From assembly GCA_963769255.1 (NCBI GenBank), contig CAVYKV010000001.1, positions 2,108,001 through 2,172,000 of the forward strand: a DNA stretch of 64,000 nucleotides, given 5' to 3'. The notes below the pieces were generated by a model. The model was not told the origin of the DNA and searched no databases. It saw only the letters and a list, made by a program, of their open reading frames with translations. Source of the stretch: JAKACA01 sp963769255. GTDB taxonomy: Bacteria; Actinomycetota; Acidimicrobiia; Acidimicrobiales; Bog-793. The stretch's first letter is position 1, and each line of letters starts with the position of its first letter. The position numbers and the translations under genes are program-made. Of the stretch, positions 33,415-41,509 are shown piece after piece.

Positions 33415-35059
33415 CGAGGTCGATGTCGAGCTCGATCAGCCGCGGTTGGCGACTGCGCGCCCTCACGATGGCGGCGGCCACGAGGCCGTGGAACAGCGGA
33501 TGTGCCCGGTCGGGACGGCTCTTGAACTCGGGGTGTGCCTGCGTCCCCACCCAGAAGGGGTGAGTGGGCAGCTCGATGTACTCGACGAGCCGGTCGTCCT
33601 TCACGGCGATGCCCGAGCAGCAGAGCCCAGCCTCCTCCAGGCGGGCCCGAAAACGCGGGTTCACCTCGAAACGGTGCCGGTGCCGCTCGGACGTCACGAC
33701 GTCCCCGTAGAGCTCGGCCACCTGAGAGCCCGGCCGCAGCCTCGCCTCCCAGGCACCGAGGCGCATCGTGCCGCCCTTGTTCGTGATGTCCACCTGGTCG
33801 TTCATGAGGTCGATGACCGGGTAGGGCGTGCTCACGTCGACTTCGGTCGTGTTCGCACCGTCGAGACCGGCCACGTTGCGGGCGAATTCCACCACCATCG
33901 TGTGCAGCCCGAGGCAGAGACCGAGGAGGGGAACCTCATGTTCTCGGGCGAAGCCGGCGGCGGCGATCTTGCCCTCGATGCCCCGCTCCCCGAAGCCGCC
34001 CGGGATGACGAGGGCGTCCAGGTGGTCGAGCGTGGCCGCCAGCATGCCCGTCACCTCCTCGGCTTGCACGAGCTCGACGTTCACCTTCACGCCATGGGCG
34101 AAGCCGGCGTGGCGGAGCGCTTCGACGACGGAGAGATAGGCGTCCGGCAGGTTCACGTACTTGCCGATGATGCCGATGCGCACACTGTCCTCCGCCGACG
34201 CGATGCGGGCGAGCATCGCCTCCCACCTCGAGATGTCGATCTCGTGGTCGGGATCGTCGAGGCGGAGGATGCGGCAGACGATGTCGTCGAACCCCTCGTC
34301 GTGCAGGGCGATCGGGATGGCGTAGATGGAGTCGGCGTCGATGGCGGACACGCAGGCCTCGACGGGGACGTCGCACAGGAGCGAGATCTTCCGCTTCAGG
34401 GAGTCGGAGATGGGCTGCTCGCTCCGGCAGACGATCACGTCGGGCTGAATGCCCCGGCTGCGGAGCTCGGTGACGGAGTGCTGGGTGGGCTTGGTCTTCT
34501 GCTCGCCAGCCGTGCGGAGGAAGGGGACGTAGGTGAGGTGGATGTAGCAGACGTTGTCCCGGCCGACCTCGCGGCGGAACTGCCGGATCGCCTCGAGGAA
34601 CGGGACGATCTCGATGTCGCCGACGGTGCCCCCCACTTCGGTGATGACGACGTCGACGTCCTGCTGGGTGCCGAGGCGCCGGACGCGCTCTTTGATCTCG
34701 TCGGTGATGTGCGGGATCACCTGCACCGTCTTGCCGAGGTAGTCGCCCCGCCGCTCCTTCGCGATGACGGAGGAGTAGATCTGCCCGGTCGTGGCGTTCG
34801 AGAACTTGTGGAGGTTCTCGTCGATGAAGCGCTCGTAGTGGCCGAGGTCGAGGTCCGTCTCACCGCCGTCGTCGGTGACGAAGACTTCCCCGTGCTCGAA
34901 GGGGTTCATCGTCCCCGGGTCGACGTTGATGTAAGGGTCCAGCTTGCACATCGTCACCCGGAACGAGCGGGACTTGAGCAGCCGGCCGAGCGACGAGGCC
35001 GTGAGCCCCTTGCCGAGCGAACTCGACACGCCGCCGGTCACGAACACGTACTTGGTCAA
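33401..35059 (-). CDS. pyrG: CTP synthase
   Basis: 552 aa, the standard length. Synthetase domain begins KYVFVTGGVSSSLGKGLTASSLG, with PYINVDPGTMNPFEHGEVFVTDDGGETDLDLGHYERF split here as separate conserved blocks. The class I glutaminase domain has PGGFGERG, the nucleophile in GLCLGLH, and the His-Glu pair in TQAHPEF. Makes CTP from UTP, ATP and glutamine. GTG/ATG start at 35059 with AGGAGC upstream. Confidence 0.97.
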   Translation of the reverse strand: MTKYVFVTGGVSSSLGKGLTASSLGRLLKSRSFRVTMCKLDPYINVDPGTMNPFEHGEVFVTDDGGETDLDLGHYERFIDENLHKFSNATTGQIYSSVIAKERRGDYLGKTVQVIPHITDEIKERVRRLGTQQDVDVVITEVGGTVGDIEIVPFLEAIRQFRREVGRDNVCYIHLTYVPFLRTAGEQKTKPTQHSVTELRSRGIQPDVIVCRSEQPISDSLKRKISLLCDVPVEACVSAIDADSIYAIPIALHDEGFDDIVCRILRLDDPDHEIDISRWEAMLARIASAEDSVRIGIIGKYVNLPDAYLSVVEALRHAGFAHGVKVNVELVQAEEVTGMLAATLDHLDALVIPGGFGERGIEGKIAAAGFAREHEVPLLGLCLGLHTMVVEFARNVAGLDGANTTEVDVSTPYPVIDLMNDQVDITNKGGTMRLGAWEARLRPGSQVAELYGDVVTSERHRHRFEVNPRFRARLEEAGLCCSGIAVKDDRLVEYIELPTHPFWVGTQAHPEFKSRPDRAHPLFHGLVAAAIVRARSRQPRLIELDIDLDAVS

Positions 35060-35132
35060 GGCTGCTCCTTTGTCCAGTCTTGGTGCCCGCCATAACAGGG
35101 TATCGGAGCAACGACGAGCTCAGGCGGACCGC

Positions 35133-36812
35133 TCAGGGGGCCTGACCAGGACGTCCGGCAAGGGCAAGGAGCTCCGCGGCGTGCCGACGGGCCGTCGCCG
35201 ACGCCGGTTGGCCCGACAGCATGCGGGAGAGTTCGACGAGGCGCTCCTCGGCTTCGACGGGCCGAGCGCCGGCGACCGTGCGACCGCGGCGTTCCTGTTT
35301 CGTCACGGCCACCTGGGCGTCGGCAAACGCCGCCACCTGGGCGAGGTGCGTGACGACGAGGACCTGATGGCCGTCGGCGGCGAGCGCCTGCAAGGCCCGG
35401 CCGACGGCGAGGGCGGCCTCTCCACCGACGCCGGCGTCGACCTCGTCGAAGACGAGGGTGGGGGGCGCCTCCGAGAGGACGAGGCGTGTGGCGAGCATGA
35501 CGCGGGCGAGCTCGCCTCCGGAGGCGACCTTCTCGAGGGGCAGCGCCCGCTCCCCCGGATTGGCGGCGAACAGCCACGTCACATCATCCCCCCGACCAGG
35601 CCCGACCACGACCTCGAGGCGTCCGTTCGGGAGCGCCAGATCGGCGAGGTGGGAGGCGACGGCGGCCGCCAGGGCGGGGGCGGCGGCGCGGCGGGCGTCG
35701 CCGAGTCGCTGCTCGGCGGCGGCCAACTCCTCGGCCGCCTGCTCCCGTTCGCCCGCCAGCTCACGCCGCCGCTCCTCGCCCGATTCGAGGTCGTCGAGGC
35801 GGCGGCTCGTCGCCTCCCCGTAGGCGATGACGTCGCTCAGGGCCTCGCCGTACTTGCGCCGCAGATCGCTCAGCTGGCGGCGGCGTGCCTGCACCTCGGC
35901 CAAACGCCCCGGGTCGGCCTCGAACCCCTCGCCCCGTTCCCTGAGCGCCGCGGCCACGTCCGTCACCTCGCTCAGCACGGCGCTGAGTCGTTCGGCGAGA
36001 TCGGCAAGCGGCTCGAGGTGGGCGAGGCGCCCGAGGGCGAGGCCGAGGAGGTCGGCGGCGCCGTTCGCCTCCCCGCCGAGGCCGTCCGGCTCGGTGAGCA
36101 GGCCGCGAGCCTCCTCGGTGGCGAGGCGCAAGGCGTCGGCGGCGGCCAGCACGGCTTCTTCGGCTTCGAGGTGGTGCTCCTCGTCGGGGTCGGAGAGGCC
36201 GGCGGCGGCGATCTCCCCGATCTGGAAACGCAGGAGGTCGATCTCGCGGGCGAGCTGACGGGCGTCGCCTCCGAGCTCGGCGATGCGGGCATCGAGGCGG
36301 GCCAGGCGATGGCGGGCTCGGGCGGCGTCCGAGGTGTCGATGGAACCGAAGTGGTCGAGGGCGTCGCGCTGGGCGCTGGCTCGCAGGAGGGACTGGTGGG
36401 CGTGCTGTCCGTGCAGGTCGACGAGGCCGTCGCCGAGTGCCTCGAGGTGGGCGGCCGTGGCCATGTGACCGTTCACGTAGGCGCGTGACCGCCCGCCGGC
36501 AGGAATCTCCCGGCGGAGGACGACCTCGAGCGCCCCGTCCCCGATCGTGTCATCCTCGCTATCAAGAGTAGGGACGCCGGCGGCGACCACCACGGCCCGG
36601 GGGGCGAGGAATCGACCCTCCACGACGGCGCAAGCGGCCCCGCTGCGAACAAGGGCGCTGTCCGCCCGCCCGCCGACGAGCAGCTCCAGTGCCTCCACGA
36701 CGAGCGTCTTGCCCGCCCCCGTCTCGCCCGTGAGCGCCGTCATGCCCGGCCCGATCACGAGGTCCAGATCCTCGATGACGCCGAGGTCCGTCACGTGAAT
36801 CTCCGCCAGCAT
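35133..36812 (-). CDS. recN: DNA repair protein RecN
   Basis: 559 aa SMC-like ATPase. Walker A GETGAGKT at about 29-36, LHGQHAHQSLL (RecN signature), two coiled-coil arms rich in Ala/Glu/Arg in the middle, then ABC signature ASGGELARVMLA and Walker B LVFDEVDAGVGG, and VTHLAQVAAFAD. Acts in double-strand break repair. ATG at 36812, five bases after nadK; no LexA-like box is obvious here, so it is probably read from the nadK side. Confidence 0.95.
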   Translation of the reverse strand: MLAEIHVTDLGVIEDLDLVIGPGMTALTGETGAGKTLVVEALELLVGGRADSALVRSGAACAVVEGRFLAPRAVVVAAGVPTLDSEDDTIGDGALEVVLRREIPAGGRSRAYVNGHMATAAHLEALGDGLVDLHGQHAHQSLLRASAQRDALDHFGSIDTSDAARARHRLARLDARIAELGGDARQLAREIDLLRFQIGEIAAAGLSDPDEEHHLEAEEAVLAAADALRLATEEARGLLTEPDGLGGEANGAADLLGLALGRLAHLEPLADLAERLSAVLSEVTDVAAALRERGEGFEADPGRLAEVQARRRQLSDLRRKYGEALSDVIAYGEATSRRLDDLESGEERRRELAGEREQAAEELAAAEQRLGDARRAAAPALAAAVASHLADLALPNGRLEVVVGPGRGDDVTWLFAANPGERALPLEKVASGGELARVMLATRLVLSEAPPTLVFDEVDAGVGGEAALAVGRALQALAADGHQVLVVTHLAQVAAFADAQVAVTKQERRGRTVAGARPVEAEERLVELSRMLSGQPASATARRHAAELLALAGRPGQAP

Positions 36813-36817
36813 CGCCC

Positions 36818-37666
36818 TCAGCGGTCCGGCAGCGAGAAACGGTCGCGGAGCACGGCATGGAAGTCGCCCGTCCCGAGTGTCACGAAGCGGGCGGCGAGGG
36901 GGCCGGCCGAGCAGATGACGGCGTCGCCCTCGCCGAGCGTCTCGCTCAAGGCGCCGTCGAGGACGAGGGTGGCCGGGCGGTCCCCGAGGAGCGTGATGGT
37001 GACGTCCTCGTCGGGGCCGAGCACGAGTGAGCGGTCGAAGACGAGGTGAGGCGCCACGGCCGTCAGCACGAGGGCACGCATGGCGGGCGAGACGACCGGG
37101 CCGCGAGCCGAGAGGTTGTAGGCCGTCGAGCCGGTCGGCGTGCAGACGAGCAGGCCGTCGGCGATGTAGGTGAGGAAACGGGCGCCGGCGATGTCGACGG
37201 CGGCGTGGATCGTGTGCCCCGGCGCGTTGCGCTCGACGATGGCCTCGTTGATGGCTGTGCCCACGAGCCGGCGGGAGGAGCCGTCCCGGCGGAGCGACAC
37301 CTCGAGCACGACGCGGTCCTCCACGCGGTACTGCCCCCGCAGCAATCGCTCGAAGGCGCCCTCCATGTCCGCCGGCTGCACCTCCGACAGGTAGCCCATG
37401 CGGCCGAGGTTGACGCCGATGACCGGGATCCCCGAGGGCAGAGCGAGCTGTACCGTGCGCAGCATCGTGCCGTCGCCCCCGAAGCTGATGGCGAAGTCGG
37501 GCGAGCTGTCCGAGCTCGTTTCGAGACCGACGGCCTCGAAACCCCCCGGGATGTCCCTCACATCCACGACCCCGTACCCGTGCGACTCCCACCAGGCCCG
37601 CGCCGTGGCGGCCAGCTCCTTGGCGGCCGAACGATCCGGGTGGACGAGGAAGAGCACGGAGCTCAC
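36818..37666 (-). CDS. nadK: NAD kinase
   Basis: 282 aa. GGDGTMLRTV (phosphate loop) near residue 63, NEAIVER, and TPTGSTAYNLSARGPVVSP for the NAD site. Phosphorylates NAD to NADP. GTG at 37666. The nadK-recN pairing is standard in actinobacteria. Confidence 0.96.
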   Translation of the reverse strand: MSSVLFLVHPDRSAAKELAATARAWWESHGYGVVDVRDIPGGFEAVGLETSSDSSPDFAISFGGDGTMLRTVQLALPSGIPVIGVNLGRMGYLSEVQPADMEGAFERLLRGQYRVEDRVVLEVSLRRDGSSRRLVGTAINEAIVERNAPGHTIHAAVDIAGARFLTYIADGLLVCTPTGSTAYNLSARGPVVSPAMRALVLTAVAPHLVFDRSLVLGPDEDVTITLLGDRPATLVLDGALSETLGEGDAVICSAGPLAARFVTLGTGDFHAVLRDRFSLPDR

Positions 37667-37734
37667 CGGCTCATCCTGGCCGTTTCGCGCCTGCGGTGCC
37701 AGTACCCGCCGGGCCGCCGCTCCCGTACCTGGGC

Positions 37735-38379
37735 TCAGGTAGTGGGAGTGCCGCCCCTGGGCCGCCGCGTGGCACCGGCCGGAGCCTTGCGAACAGCCGC
37801 CTTGCGGGCGGGAGCCTTCTTGGCCGCCGTCTTCGTTGGGGGCGCCTTCGCCGTCGCCCGCACCGTCGTCCGCTTGGAGGCCGAGGCAGCCGCCGCCGTG
37901 CGCTTGGCCGGGGCCTTGCGGGCCGCGGCCTTACGGCCAGGCTCGGACGTCGTGGCTGCACTCACCCGCTCGCGGGCCGTCGTGAGGACGGACTCTGCTT
38001 CTTTGCGTGCCCTCGCCACTTCGCCCTCGCCGACCCGGCGAGCCCTCTCGGCTCGCTTCGTGACGGTGGTCATCGTGTGCTCGCCGGCGGAGCGAGCAGA
38101 GCGCACGAGGCGCTCGACGAGCTTCTGGACGTCGTCGGCCTTGACGAGGCCGAGCTGGTCGATCTGGCGCTTGACCTCTTTCGAAACCGCCTCGGAGAGA
38201 TGCTCGGCGCTCCGGCGACTACGGGCGACGAGGTCCTCGGCCCAGTCTGAGGCATGCTCGCGGCCGACCGCCCCTTCTTTCACGAGGTCCCTCACGAGAC
38301 CCTCGGCGCGCCTGCGACTCATGCGGGTGAAGTCCATGCCGGCGGTGACGTAACGGTCGAGCGCAGTCTGTTTTGCCAT
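37735..38379 (-). CDS. Phasin-like protein with histone H1-like Lys/Ala tail
   Basis: 214 aa. The first about 130 residues are helical coiled coil (EGLVRDLVKEGAVGREHASDWAEDLV, ERLVRSARSAGEHTMTTV), similar to the phasin/PHA-regulator-like proteins annotated in this group. The tail (about residues 145-214) is a basic low-complexity stretch of AKRTAAAASASKRTTV and KAPPTKTAAKKAPARKA repeats, as in bacterial H1-like and HupB tails, so DNA or polyanion binding is likely. ATG at 38379. Confidence 0.7.
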   Translation of the reverse strand: MAKQTALDRYVTAGMDFTRMSRRRAEGLVRDLVKEGAVGREHASDWAEDLVARSRRSAEHLSEAVSKEVKRQIDQLGLVKADDVQKLVERLVRSARSAGEHTMTTVTKRAERARRVGEGEVARARKEAESVLTTARERVSAATTSEPGRKAAARKAPAKRTAAAASASKRTTVRATAKAPPTKTAAKKAPARKAAVRKAPAGATRRPRGGTPTT

Positions 38380-38439
38380 GCCCACATTCTACGCCTGAGC
38401 TGGACTGCTTGCAAGAGTAAGCACATGCGTGCGGGAGGC

Positions 38440-39210
38440 TCAGGTGCTTCGGCCCACCTTGTCGACCAGCTCGGCCAGGTCGGACGCCTCCATCCAGGGA
38501 GCTGGGGTCACCGGACCGTGACCGGGAGGCGTCACGCCCGTGAGGACGAGGGCGAATCGTGCGTCGAGGCGGGAGGCGAGCGCTCCGTCGGTCGACGGGC
38601 GGTCGCCGACGACGACATCGACGGTCCCGAGGCTGCGGCGGACGAGATCGACGAGGGGCGGGTTGGGCTTGCCGGCGATGACCGGTTTGACGCCGCCGGC
38701 ACGGGCGACGGCGGCCACGAAGGAGCCGGCGCCGGGCAGCAGGCCCGATGTCGTCGGGAAGGTGGCGTCGTCATTGCTGGCCACGAGGCGGGCTCCGCCT
38801 CGCAGCGCCGTCGTGGCCGCCGAGAGCCGGGCGAAGTCGAACTTCAGGTCGAAGCCGACGACGACGGTGTCCACCGGCGATGCCGCCTCGGGCGAGCCGG
38901 GCTCCACGACCTCGGCGCCTCGTGCCGTCAGGGCTTCGACGATGCCCGGGCCGCCGAGCACGAGCGCCCGCTCGCCTGGTTCCAGGAGCGTGGCGGCGGC
39001 TCCTGCCGAGGTGAAGAGGTCGCCGTCCTCCGTCGGCATCCCGAGGTGGGCGAGCTTGGCGAGGTGGTCGGCACGCACCGGATACGAGTTGTTCGTGACG
39101 AAGACCACGCGCTCGCCCTCCCGTCTCAGCTGCTCGACCGCCGCCGGTGCACCCTCGATGGGCTCGTCGCCGAGCCAGATGACGCCGTCGCAGTCGAGGA
39201 CCCAAGTCAT
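38440..39210 (-). CDS. HAD-IIA family hydrolase
   Basis: 256 aa. HAD motif I as VLDCDGVIWLGDEP (nucleophile Asp), motif II VTNNSY, the C2-type cap, then AGKPNPPL and motif IV GDRPSTDG in place of GDRLxTD. Family members dephosphorylate 2-phosphoglycolate, pyridoxal phosphate, or nitrophenyl phosphates. ATG at 39210. Divergent from the DUF1015 gene with 58 bases between. Confidence 0.88.
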   Translation of the reverse strand: MTWVLDCDGVIWLGDEPIEGAPAAVEQLRREGERVVFVTNNSYPVRADHLAKLAHLGMPTEDGDLFTSAGAAATLLEPGERALVLGGPGIVEALTARGAEVVEPGSPEAASPVDTVVVGFDLKFDFARLSAATTALRGGARLVASNDDATFPTTSGLLPGAGSFVAAVARAGGVKPVIAGKPNPPLVDLVRRSLGTVDVVVGDRPSTDGALASRLDARFALVLTGVTPPGHGPVTPAPWMEASDLAELVDKVGRST

Positions 39211-39268
39211 GACGAGATGCTCGCACGCCACGACCGGCCGTGGTGGGCGATGTGGTAGTGATGGTCCC

Positions 39269-40471
39269 ATGGCCCGTTTCGAGCCGTTCAGAGGTACGAC
39301 GTACGTTCCCGGCACGGTCGTGCCCGATGACGTCATCGCTCCCCCCTACGACGTCGTGGGGTCGGAGGAGTGGGCGGCCCTCGCCGCCCGCAGCCGCTAC
39401 AACGCCATCGAGGTCGAGCTCCCGCTCCCCAACCACGAGGTCGGCCTCGACGCCTACGAGAACGCCGCTGCCATCTTCCGCCACTGGCACCACGAGGGGA
39501 TCGTCGCCGTCGAGGAGGAGGCCGCCTTCTACGTCTACCGTATGACCTTCCGCCTGGAGGACGGGACCGTGCGGACGACGACCGGGGTCCTCGGTGCCCT
39601 CGGGCTCGACCCCGAACACCACGGCGATGTGCTCCCGCACGAGCAGACGACGCCGAAGGACACGCGCGACCGCCTCTCGCTGCTGCGAGCCGCCCGCACG
39701 AACTTCTCACCCATTTGGGGCCTCTCGGTGGGAGAGGGGCTGACGCTGGCGTGCGAGACAGCCATCGCCACGGCGGGGCCGCCCTGGCGGGCCACCGACA
39801 GCGACGGCGTGCTGCACGAACGCTGGACCGTGGACGACCCGCTCGTCGTGAAGGCGATCGTGGAGACCGTGGCGGCCCCGGCCGTCCTCATCGCCGACGG
39901 GCACCACCGCTACGACACGGCCTGCACCTACTTGGCCGAGCGGCCGGAGGCTCCGGGCGCCGACGCCATCCTCGCCCTCGTCGTCGAGCTCGCCGAGGAG
40001 CAGCTGGCGGTGCACAGCATCCACCGCCTCCTCCATGGCATCGAGCCGGGCACCCTTCCGGGCCTGTTTCGGGACTACTTCGAGATCGAGCCCGGCCCGG
40101 ACGACCCCATCGAGCTGCGGGACACCATGGACATCGTCGGGTCCCTCGGTCTCATGACGGAGGAGGGCTCCTGGCTGCTGCGGCCGAGGCCCGAGTTGCT
40201 CGATGCCGTCGAGGACGACCTCGACTCGAGCCGCCTCGCCTTCGTGCTCGAGGCGGTCGGCATCGAGGACGTCCACTACCAGCACGGCGCCGTCCTCGCT
40301 CGTCGGGCCGTCGACTCCGGGGACGCCGACGCCGCCGTGCTGCTGAGACCCGTCTCCGTGGACCGGATCGCCGCCACGGCTCGGGGCGGCCGGCTCATGC
40401 CGCCGAAGTCGACCTTCTTCAACCCGAAGCCGCGCACCGGTATGGTCTTCCGGGAGCTCGACCCGGCCTGA
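39269..40471 (+). CDS. DUF1015 family protein
   Basis: 400 aa. Opens with FEPFRGTTYVPGTVVPDDVIAPPYDVV and contains the two hallmark blocks HEQTTPKDTRDRLSLLRA and VLIADGHHRYDTA, ending MPPKSTFFNPKPRTGMVF. The family is widespread and uncharacterised; the conserved HHRY and PKSTFFxPK suggest a phosphate- or metal-binding enzyme. ATG at 39269. Confidence 0.93.
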   Translation: MARFEPFRGTTYVPGTVVPDDVIAPPYDVVGSEEWAALAARSRYNAIEVELPLPNHEVGLDAYENAAAIFRHWHHEGIVAVEEEAAFYVYRMTFRLEDGTVRTTTGVLGALGLDPEHHGDVLPHEQTTPKDTRDRLSLLRAARTNFSPIWGLSVGEGLTLACETAIATAGPPWRATDSDGVLHERWTVDDPLVVKAIVETVAAPAVLIADGHHRYDTACTYLAERPEAPGADAILALVVELAEEQLAVHSIHRLLHGIEPGTLPGLFRDYFEIEPGPDDPIELRDTMDIVGSLGLMTEEGSWLLRPRPELLDAVEDDLDSSRLAFVLEAVGIEDVHYQHGAVLARRAVDSGDADAAVLLRPVSVDRIAATARGGRLMPPKSTFFNPKPRTGMVFRELDPA

Positions 40472-40486
40472 GGGCCGGTGCGGTGC

Positions 40487-41509
40487 CTATTCGACGGTCC
40501 AGGTCGTGCCGGAGGCGAGGAGCGCCCCGAGGTCGCCCGGGCCCTTCTCCCCTTGCGCCTCCACCAGCTGGGCGTCGACGCGCGACCCATAGTCGGGCCG
40601 GTCGACGTCCCGGAAGACGCCGATCGGCGTCGGCTCGTACGGCCCGCGGGCGAGCCTGGAAAGGGCGAACGCAAGGCCCGGATCCTCCCGGTGCTCGTCA
40701 TGGACGAGCAGGGTGTCAGTTCCCGCGTCGGCGACCTCGACGAGGCGAAGGTCGCCCTGACTGCCCATGACGACGCCGCGGTGCCCGTCGGCCCCGAAAC
40801 GGATCGGCTCGCCATGGCGCAGCTCGATGAGCATCTCCTCACGGTTGGCGCGCGCCGTGACCTGCTCGAAGGCACCGTCGTTGAAGACGTTGCAGTTCTG
40901 GAAGACCTCGACGAAGGCGGCGCCCCGGTGCTCGTGCGCCCGCCGGAAGACCTCCATCATGTGCTTGCGGTCCATGTCGTGGGTGCGGGCCACGAACGTC
41001 GCCTCGGCCCCGAGGGCGAGGCTGATCGGGTTGAAAGGGGTGTCGAGGGAACCGAAGGGCGTCGACTTCGTCACCTTGCCGATCTCCGACGTCGGTGAGT
41101 ACTGGCCCTTCGTGAGGCCGTAGATCTGGTTGTTGAACAAGAGGATCGTCAGGTTCACGTTGCGGCGAAGGCAGTGCACGAGGTGGTTGCCGCCGATGGA
41201 GAGGGCGTCCCCGTCGCCTGTCACGACCCAGACGTCGAGATCCGGCCGTGTCACGGCGAGACCGGTGGCGACGGCGGGGGCACGGCCGTGGATCGAGTGC
41301 ATGCCATAGGTGTTCATGTAGTAGGGGAACCGGGCGGCACAGCCGATCCCCGAGATGAACACGGTGTTCTCGCGGCGCACGCCGAGCTCGGGGAGGAGCA
41401 GCTGCATGGCGGCGAGGATGGAGTAGTCGCCGCATCCGGGGCACCAACGGACGTCCTGATCGCTCGACCAGTCCTTCCGCGTGGTGACGGGAACGGCCAC
41501 CTCGGTCAT
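40487..41509 (-). CDS. korB: 2-oxoacid:ferredoxin oxidoreductase, beta subunit
   Basis: 340 aa. Cysteine pair WCPGCGDYSIL, further Cys in GIGCAARF, and the TPP/Mg motif GDGDALSIGGNHLVHCLRRN. Forms a complex with the alpha-gamma fusion encoded just before it (ATGA overlap) and oxidises 2-oxoglutarate (or pyruvate) with reduction of ferredoxin, the KorAB type used in actinobacterial TCA cycles. ATG at 41509. Confidence 0.94.
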   Translation of the reverse strand: MTEVAVPVTTRKDWSSDQDVRWCPGCGDYSILAAMQLLLPELGVRRENTVFISGIGCAARFPYYMNTYGMHSIHGRAPAVATGLAVTRPDLDVWVVTGDGDALSIGGNHLVHCLRRNVNLTILLFNNQIYGLTKGQYSPTSEIGKVTKSTPFGSLDTPFNPISLALGAEATFVARTHDMDRKHMMEVFRRAHEHRGAAFVEVFQNCNVFNDGAFEQVTARANREEMLIELRHGEPIRFGADGHRGVVMGSQGDLRLVEVADAGTDTLLVHDEHREDPGLAFALSRLARGPYEPTPIGVFRDVDRPDYGSRVDAQLVEAQGEKGPGDLGALLASGTTWTVE

